Positions 1-4,434 of a DNA stretch of 6,495 nucleotides are shown piece after piece (position 1 is the first letter of the stretch; the number at the start of each line of letters is the position of its first letter). The notes beneath the pieces are model-generated. The model did no database searches. It saw only the letters and a list, made by a program, of their open reading frames with translations, and was not told where the DNA came from. The position numbers were made by a program, and so were the translations under genes. The DNA comes from Desulfobacteraceae bacterium (GTDB lineage: Bacteria; Desulfobacterota; Desulfobacteria; Desulfobacterales; SG8-13). The stretch spans positions 1-6,495 of the forward strand of contig JARFQH010000407.1 in assembly GCA_029287875.1 (NCBI GenBank). Direction: 5' to 3'.

Positions 1-109
1 ATTTTACCGGGTGGATTTCAAGAGGGGATATTAGTTCGGCACCGAATAGTACCGGCATCCAACAGCGGAGAGGCACTCACTCGTAAGTTTCCAAGGTTGC
101 ATTAGTCGC
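1..109. other. Upstream intergenic region, no gene seen
   Basis: No supported coding region is present. The only visible structure is a short imperfect hairpin candidate, TTCGG (35-39) with CCGAA (42-46), whose loop is too small to form the full stem, and two copies of TACCGG (5-10 and 50-55). No convincing -35/-10 pair for the comB-like gene could be picked out. Confidence 0.5.
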
Positions 110-802
110 ATGGAAATACGACTGCTCAGTTTGCTGGAAGGAGCCCGCCAGGCGGCCGGCACGGTTGTCATCATCGATGTCTACCGGGCCTTTACAACAG
201 CTGCTGTGGCGCTGCAGCGCGGGGCCGCGCGCCTTCTGCTGGTCGACACCCCTGAGGCTGCATTCAAGCTGCGTTGCGAGGACCGGGGCGATTTATGTCT
301 GGGAGAGGTCTCCGGCATCAAAGTGCCCGGCTTCGACTTCGGCAACTCGCCGCTCGAGCTCTCCCAGGCCGGCGTTTACGGCAAGACGTTGATCCAATCC
401 ACCAGTTCCGGCACCAAAGGCGTTGTTGCGGCCGTAAGAGCCGAGACCCTCTTCGCCGCGGCGCTGATCAACGCCGAGGCGACCGTCCGCGCGGTGCTGG
501 CAAGTCGACCCTCGCTGGTGTCGCTCGTGGCGATGGGCACAAATGGAATGCAGCGAAGCGACGAGGACGAGCAGTGCGCCCTTTACATGCGCAATCGGCT
601 GCGCGACCGCCGGCCGGATCCGGCCGCAGTGCGGTCCTTGGTGCTTTCGGCCCATGGTTCGGCCAAATTCGACGACCCGGAGCGTCCGCATTTCGACCCG
701 CGTGACCGCGACATGGCCCTGCAGATCGACAGCATCCCCTTTGCCGTCCGGGTTCGCGTCGAGGGCGACCTGCTGGTGGCGACTCCGGAAACAATTCCTT
801 GA
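110..802 (+). CDS. comB: ComB-like 2-phosphosulfolactate phosphatase family protein
   Basis: This 230-residue soluble protein is of the ComB family, which in methanogens is a Mg2+-dependent phosphatase converting 2-phosphosulfolactate to sulfolactate in coenzyme M synthesis. Visible family signatures are the N-terminal IIDVYRAFTT block (residues 21-30, with D23 and R26), E66 in LGE, the GFDFGNSPLEL block (74-84), STSSGT (97-102), the AMG strand (141-143) and EDEQCA (152-157). Length is near the family's usual 230-250 residues. There is no signal peptide or membrane segment. The ATG at 110 is the only usable start: the frame is closed by TAG at 47-49 and has no other ATG, GTG or TTG between. 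The Shine-Dalgarno is poor (AAGG at 93-96, 13 bases away). No other coenzyme M gene is in view, and this bacterial subgroup (DVYRAFTT and TSSGT instead of the more usual DVLRATTT and TTNGT) may act on another phosphorylated acid. Family assignment is firm; the substrate is not. Confidence 0.85.
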   Translation: MEIRLLSLLEGARQAAGTVVIIDVYRAFTTAAVALQRGAARLLLVDTPEAAFKLRCEDRGDLCLGEVSGIKVPGFDFGNSPLELSQAGVYGKTLIQSTSSGTKGVVAAVRAETLFAAALINAEATVRAVLASRPSLVSLVAMGTNGMQRSDEDEQCALYMRNRLRDRRPDPAAVRSLVLSAHGSAKFDDPERPHFDPRDRDMALQIDSIPFAVRVRVEGDLLVATPETIP

Positions 803-883
803 GCCTCGCGTTCCTTTGAGCCACCGGCAGAAGAGAAAATGCCGCCATCCCTTGCGCCCGACGGTCTTGGGCCCCTATCTTCT

Positions 884-915
884 CGATGACCCTGAATCGG
901 GCAGGGTCGCGATCG
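884..915. other. Stem-loop downstream of comB-like gene
   Basis: GACCCTG (888-894) and CAGGGTC (902-908) form a perfect 7-bp stem around a 7-base loop. CGAT (884-887) and ATCG (912-915) can extend it by 4 bp across a 3-base bulge. It lies 81 bases after the comB-like stop codon. No T-run follows on the + strand, so it is not a canonical intrinsic terminator. It could be an RNA 3'-end stabiliser, a weak terminator, or chance in GC-rich DNA. Confidence 0.3.
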
Positions 916-921
916 GCCGGC

Positions 922-950
922 TTGCACTTGCACTGGAATTGTTCTATGTA
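922..950 (+). promoter_or_regulatory. Possible sigma70-like promoter for the fructokinase-SPS operon
   Basis: TTGCAC at 922-927 (5 of 6 to the -35 consensus TTGACA) is followed after 17 bases by TATGTA at 945-950 (3 of 6 to TATAAT). The motif repeats in tandem: a second TTGCAC at 928-933 sits 17 bases before TCTATT at 951-956 (4 of 6). The surrounding 936-962 stretch is noticeably AT-rich compared with its flanks, as expected for a melting region. Transcription from here would give a leader of roughly 90 bases before the fructokinase ATG. An alternative is the perfect TTGACA at 997-1002, which lacks a good -10 at 16-18 bases. The call rests on consensus matching only. Confidence 0.3.
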
Positions 951-983
951 TCTATTAACGCATAGCCTGCCGTCTCAATACAC

Positions 984-1010
984 GCCGACCGATCGGTTGA
1001 CAGCCGACCG
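984..1010. repeat. Palindrome plus direct repeat upstream of fructokinase (possible operator)
   Basis: GCCGACCG occurs twice, at 984-991 and 1003-1010, a spacing of 19 bases. The first copy overlaps a perfect 10-bp palindrome, ACCGATCGGT (988-997). In RNA the segment 994-999 can pair with 1005-1010 (6 bp including one G-U) around a 5-base loop. The element also overlaps a perfect TTGACA box (997-1002). It lies 38-64 bases before the fructokinase start, a sensible place for a regulator site or leader hairpin. Arrangement is seen directly; a regulatory role is inferred. Confidence 0.3.
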
Positions 1011-1047
1011 GCGCGTCGACATCAAAACCTATAGGTCAATCTTCTAA

Positions 1048-1938
1048 ATGATTCTTGCACTCGGTGAAATATTATTTGACGTCTTTCCCGATTATCGACG
1101 CCTGGGCGGTGCACCGTTCAACTTCGCCTTCCACCTCAAACAGCTTGGATTTCCCGTTCGTTTCGTCAGCCGGGTCGGCGAGGACCGCAACGGGAAAGAG
1201 ATCCGGGCCGCAGTGAAAGCCCACGGCTTCAACCCGGCCGATCTCCAGGTCGACTCCCGCCATGCGACCGGAACGGTTGCCGTAAGTCTGAACGATACGG
1301 GTGTGCCCACGTTCGACATTCTACCGAACGTCGCCTACGACCATATCGACTTCACTCCCGCGGTGGAATCACTTATCGAAGACTGCACCCTGATTTATTT
1401 CGGGACGCTGATCCAGCGCACCGACCGCGGTTTCAAAAATCTTCAGAGCATCCTCTCCGCCAGAAAATCGAATACCAAATGCCTGTATGACATCAACCTC
1501 AGGCCCGGCGGCTACACCAATCAGGTGGTGCGCGAGTCCCTCATCCACGCGGACCTGTTAAAGTTGAACGAAGAAGAACTCGACGTTCTTAAATCGATGC
1601 ACGATAAAAAGCGTGACGAGGATCGATTCGTGGCATATCTTCGCGATCACTATGCCATCGATGTGGTCGCCTTGACCCGGGGCCACAGAGGCAGCACACT
1701 CTTTACTGCCGATGGTCGCTTCGACGCGGCGACACCCTTTGTCGAAAACATCGTGGACACGGTTGGCGCCGGTGACGCGTTCGCATCCGTATTGGCGGCC
1801 GGCTACCTGCGGGGCCTGCCTGCCCCAAAAACTCTGAACGCAGCAACCCGCCTGGCCGCCCATCTCTGCACGGTCGCAGGCGCGATCCCCGACGACAACG
1901 ATCTTTACGCGGACGTCGTTCAGCTGCTCGAAAGGTAA
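1048..1938 (+). CDS. PfkB-family fructokinase
   Basis: This 296-residue cytoplasmic sugar kinase is expected to phosphorylate fructose to fructose 6-phosphate with ATP. It opens directly with the family's first strand, MILALGEILFDVF (D11 likely substrate-binding), then the glycine motif LGGAPFN (19-25), the DINLRP segment (148-153) and KLNEEEL (172-178). The second PfkB signature DTVGAGDAF spans 237-245, with D243 as the catalytic base and the GAGD anion hole intact. Length is typical for bacterial fructokinases (about 300). The ATG at 1048 is favoured because the fold begins immediately after it, although the upstream Shine-Dalgarno is weak (AGG near 1033-1035). Its stop is 5 bases before the sucrose-phosphate synthase ATG, so the two are almost certainly one operon. 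Fructose specificity comes from the motif pattern and this partner; another PfkB sugar kinase is possible but less likely. Confidence 0.88.
   Translation: MILALGEILFDVFPDYRRLGGAPFNFAFHLKQLGFPVRFVSRVGEDRNGKEIRAAVKAHGFNPADLQVDSRHATGTVAVSLNDTGVPTFDILPNVAYDHIDFTPAVESLIEDCTLIYFGTLIQRTDRGFKNLQSILSARKSNTKCLYDINLRPGGYTNQVVRESLIHADLLKLNEEELDVLKSMHDKKRDEDRFVAYLRDHYAIDVVALTRGHRGSTLFTADGRFDAATPFVENIVDTVGAGDAFASVLAAGYLRGLPAPKTLNAATRLAAHLCTVAGAIPDDNDLYADVVQLLER
1931..1935 (+). promoter_or_regulatory. Ribosome binding site of sucrose-phosphate synthase
   Basis: AAAGG lies 8 bases before the ATG at 1944 and inside the last codons of the fructokinase gene, directly before its TAA (1936-1938). This placement supports the chosen start and suggests translational coupling of the two genes. 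Confidence 0.6.
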
Positions 1939-1943
1939 CCGTC

Positions 1944-4139
1944 ATGCCCGATGAAGCGCTTTACATCCACATGCTCAGCATACACGGCCTGCTGCGCGCT
2001 GAAAACTTGGAACTGGGTCGCGATGCGGATACCGGCGGACAGATCAGGTACGTCATCGAGTTGGCCGAAAGCCTCAGCCGACAGCCGGAGGTCGGGCGCG
2101 TGGACCTCTTCACCCGCCTGCTGGTCGACAAAAGGTATTCTGATGACTATGCCCAGCCGGTAGAAACCGTCAACGACAAGTTCCGCATCATCCGCATCCA
2201 GTGCGGCGGAAGAAAGTACATGCGCAAGGAGTTGCTCTGGCCGTTTCTAGACGAGTACACCGACAAGACCATCAAATTTATCAAGCGCGAAAACGCCATT
2301 CCGCACCTGGTGCACGGCCACTATCCGGATGCCGGCTACGTTGCCATGCAGCTGGCGAGCCTTTTCGGAATCCCGTTCGTTTACACCGGACACTCGCTTG
2401 GACGGAGCAAAAAACAGAAATTGCTCAACGAAGGCATGACGGAGAGCGACATCGTCCGGAAGTACAAGATCGACCAGCGGATCAACACTGAAGAAGATGT
2501 GCTGAAACGCGCCGACCTGATTGTAACGAGCACCCGCCAGGAAATCGAAGAGCAATACGGAATGTACCGCCACGGGGAGATTCCATACTTCAACGTCATA
2601 CCGCCCGGCCTGGACATCGACAAGTTCTACCCCTTCTACCATGACCTGTTGCCTGAGACCGAGAGGCGCGAGGAAGGAATGTACGCCCGAGCCTCCATGC
2701 TTCAGGAACTCAACCGTTTCTTCATGCATCCGAACCGCCCGCTTATTCTCGCCCTTTGCCGACCTGACAAGCGCAAGAACATCTCGGGGCTGATCGAGGC
2801 CTACGGCCATGACCTGGAGCTGCAGGCCATGGCCAACCTGGCCGTTTTTGCCGGGCTCCGCAAAGACATCGAGCTGATGGAGGAAAATGAAAGAGATGTT
2901 CTCACCAACATGCTGCTGCTGATGGACAAGTTCGACCTTTACGGTAAAATGGCGATTCCTAAAAAACACGACTTCGAGCACGAGGTGCCCGAACTCTACC
3001 GGATCGCCGCCGAAGGAAGGGGCGTCTTTGTCAATGCCGCCCTGACCGAACCCTTCGGGCTCACGCTGCTCGAAGCGTCGGCCACCGGTTTGCCGGTTGT
3101 CGCCACCCATGACGGCGGACCTAAAGACATCATTGACAACTGCCAAAGCGGACTCCTGGTCGACCCCACCGACATCAGGGCCATCTCCGAGGCCATCAAA
3201 AAAATCATCGCCGACAGCGATACCTGGGACACACTCTCCAAGAACGGAATCATGAACGTTCGCCGCCACTACACCTGGAGCAGCCATGCCCAGACCTACC
3301 TGCAAGCGGTCGACAGACTGGTGAGGTCCTGCGATCAGACCGACATGCAGGCCGCCGAGGCCTGCGATGCCATCGGACGACGGCTGACACGGCTCGACTA
3401 CTTTTTGATCACCGACATCGACAACACCCTGATCGGCGAGGACAATCCGGATCTGCCGGAGCTTGTCGCCCTGCTGCGAAAACATCGCGGCGTGATCGGG
3501 TTCGGCATCGCCACGGGAAGAACGGTCGAATCGGCTGCGGCCTATCTGGAGAAACACGGCATCCCTTCACCCGATATCATCATTTCCTCAGTCGGTTCGG
3601 AAATTTACTACGGCAAAAGTCTCAAATACAGCAGCGGATGGGAAACCCATATCGCCGACAATTGGAATCGCAAAAAGATCGTCGAACTTCTGAAACGCTT
3701 CGAATTCCTCGAGTTGCAAGAAGATTCCGCCCAACGCCGATTTAAGATCAGCTACAACATGGCGCCGCAAAAAGACCGGCTGCCGAAAATTCACAGCCTG
3801 CTGCTGCGTCACAAGTGCCGCTACAATCTGATCTACTCGCACCAGAAATACCTGGATGTGCTTCCCTACCGGGCATCCAAGGGAAAAGCGATCCGGTATC
3901 TGGGCTACAAGTGGGAGATTCCTCTCGGACATTTTATAACCTGCGGTGATTCGGGGAACGACGAGGAGATGCTGCGGGGCGAGCCGCTCGGTGTCATCGT
4001 TGGCAATCACAGCCCGGAGCTGAAGTCGTTGAAAGGTGCGAAAAGAATTTATTTCGCCAGGAATCCGCTCGCCGGCGGCATTCTGGAAGGAATTCAAAAA
4101 TACAACTTGATCGAAAGAGCGGGGGATAGGTTGACTTGA
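1944..4139 (+). CDS. sps: Sucrose-phosphate synthase with C-terminal HAD phosphatase domain (likely bifunctional SPS/SPP)
   Basis: This 731-residue cytoplasmic enzyme is expected to transfer glucose from a nucleotide sugar to fructose 6-phosphate, giving sucrose 6-phosphate. Residues about 5-475 are a GT-B glycosyltransferase (family GT4) with the SPS/sucrose synthase N-terminal motif GRDADTGGQ (25-33), YTGHSLGR (147-154), the R273/K278 nucleotide-phosphate site in RPDKRKN, and the E369-x7-E377 motif in EPFGLTLLE. Residues about 485-725 are a HAD-IIB domain like sucrose-phosphate phosphatase: motif I DIDNT (491-495), motif II T524 in ATGR, motif III lysine in SKGKA (645-649), and motif IV GDSGNDEE (668-675). 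All catalytic positions are present, so the domain may remove the phosphate to release sucrose. Length matches two-domain bacterial SPS (about 720). The start is supported by a good ribosome site and close coupling to the upstream fructokinase. Sucrose synthase is unlikely (no long N-terminal region); mannosylfructose-phosphate synthase is a distant alternative. Confidence 0.9.
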   Translation: MPDEALYIHMLSIHGLLRAENLELGRDADTGGQIRYVIELAESLSRQPEVGRVDLFTRLLVDKRYSDDYAQPVETVNDKFRIIRIQCGGRKYMRKELLWPFLDEYTDKTIKFIKRENAIPHLVHGHYPDAGYVAMQLASLFGIPFVYTGHSLGRSKKQKLLNEGMTESDIVRKYKIDQRINTEEDVLKRADLIVTSTRQEIEEQYGMYRHGEIPYFNVIPPGLDIDKFYPFYHDLLPETERREEGMYARASMLQELNRFFMHPNRPLILALCRPDKRKNISGLIEAYGHDLELQAMANLAVFAGLRKDIELMEENERDVLTNMLLLMDKFDLYGKMAIPKKHDFEHEVPELYRIAAEGRGVFVNAALTEPFGLTLLEASATGLPVVATHDGGPKDIIDNCQSGLLVDPTDIRAISEAIKKIIADSDTWDTLSKNGIMNVRRHYTWSSHAQTYLQAVDRLVRSCDQTDMQAAEACDAIGRRLTRLDYFLITDIDNTLIGEDNPDLPELVALLRKHRGVIGFGIATGRTVESAAAYLEKHGIPSPDIIISSVGSEIYYGKSLKYSSGWETHIADNWNRKKIVELLKRFEFLELQEDSAQRRFKISYNMAPQKDRLPKIHSLLLRHKCRYNLIYSHQKYLDVLPYRASKGKAIRYLGYKWEIPLGHFITCGDSGNDEEMLRGEPLGVIVGNHSPELKSLKGAKRIYFARNPLAGGILEGIQKYNLIERAGDRLT

Positions 4140-4173
4140 ATATCCCCATTCAACGCACGGAAACCGATTCAGA

Positions 4174-4181
4174 AAGGAGGT
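4174..4181 (+). promoter_or_regulatory. Strong Shine-Dalgarno of the zinc-ribbon gene
   Basis: AAGGAGGT is fully complementary to the 16S rRNA 3' tail. It ends 6 bases before the ATG at 4188 and directly abuts the in-frame ATG at 4182, so it selects 4188 as the start. It is much stronger than the sites in front of the comB-like and fructokinase genes. Confidence 0.85.
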
Positions 4182-4187
4182 ATGACG

Positions 4188-4352
4188 ATGCCGACTTACG
4201 AGTTTGTCTGCGAAAAGTGTAAAAAGCCGTTCACTTTGATTATGAAGATTGCCGAACACGAAAAGAAAAACTTCCGCTGCCCGAAGTGTAAGAGCAAAAA
4301 GGTGACCCAAATGATCGCCGGCTTCCAAACCATCACATCAAAGAAGAGCTGA
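4188..4352 (+). CDS. FmdB-family zinc ribbon protein
   Basis: This is a 54-residue protein starting MPTYEFVCEKC, the hallmark opening of the FmdB/CxxC-CxxC small zinc ribbon family. Cys8-x2-Cys11 and Cys31-x2-Cys34 (in FRCPKC) make a single zinc-ribbon site, followed by a lysine-rich stretch and a short tail containing MIAGFQTI. FmdB was first named as a putative regulator next to formamidase/amide genes, but most family members have no proven function. An ATG at 4182 is also in frame, but the Shine-Dalgarno spacing (0 versus 6 bases) and the conserved MPTYE N-terminus favour 4188. It begins 48 bases after the sucrose-phosphate synthase stop with no obvious promoter between, so read-through co-transcription is plausible. 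A link to sucrose metabolism is not implied by the sequence. Recognition of the family is firm; the role is unknown. Confidence 0.9.
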   Translation: MPTYEFVCEKCKKPFTLIMKIAEHEKKNFRCPKCKSKKVTQMIAGFQTITSKKS

Positions 4353-4357
4353 AGGCG

Positions 4358-4391
4358 TCACCGGCACCGGACGACGATCTGGAGCCGGTGA
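4358..4391. terminator. Stem-loop in convergent gap, possible terminator lacking a U-tract
   Basis: TCACCGGC (4358-4365) pairs with GCCGGTGA (4384-4391). After an A-A mismatch, 4367-4371 pairs with 4378-4382 (one G-U), leaving a 6-base loop at 4372-4377, giving 13 bp in total. It begins 6 bases after the zinc-ribbon stop codon, a standard terminator position. No T-run follows on the + strand; on the - strand only an interrupted TTCTTT-type stretch follows. It may end or stabilise the sucrose operon mRNA. Confidence 0.4.
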
Positions 4392-4401
4392 AACAGGGGC
4401 T

Positions 4402-4432
4402 CCGCCGGCTTGGTCGAGCCGATGGCCGGCGG
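4402..4432. terminator. GC-only inverted repeat just past the Lon-like stop codon
   Basis: CCGCCGGC (4402-4409) and GCCGGCGG (4425-4432) are perfect 8-bp complements around a 15-base loop. A competing 5-bp stem (4406-4410 with 4417-4421) can form instead. The repeat starts 2 bases after the protease stop codon on the - strand. There is no U-tract on either strand, so intrinsic termination is uncertain; it may act as a 3'-end barrier. Confidence 0.3.
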
Positions 4433-4434
4433 CC

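Noticed and set aside
543..965. 140-codon + strand frame running from inside the comB-like gene into the gap
   Set aside because: Most of it is an alternative frame of the comB-like gene, rich in Arg, Ser and Pro as shadows are. The part in the gap resembles no protein I know.
997..1035. TTGACA (997-1002) with TATAGG (1030-1035) as a promoter
   Set aside because: The spacing of 27 bases is far too long for sigma70, and no good -10 lies at 16-18 bases. It is kept only as a part of the palindrome/repeat element.
2247..3557. Long 436-codon open frame on the - strand opposite sucrose-phosphate synthase
   Set aside because: It lies wholly antisense to a gene with clear GT-B and HAD motifs. Its translation has no recognisable domain, and long antisense frames are expected in GC-rich coding DNA.
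3588..4328. 246-codon open frame on the - strand spanning the SPS 3' end and the zinc-ribbon gene
   Set aside because: It overlaps two well-supported genes on the other strand and shows no domain signature.
4182..4352. Zinc-ribbon start at the upstream ATG (MTMPTYEF)
   Set aside because: The Shine-Dalgarno directly abuts this ATG, leaving no spacing. The ATG at 4188 has a 6-base spacing and gives the family's conserved MPTYE start.
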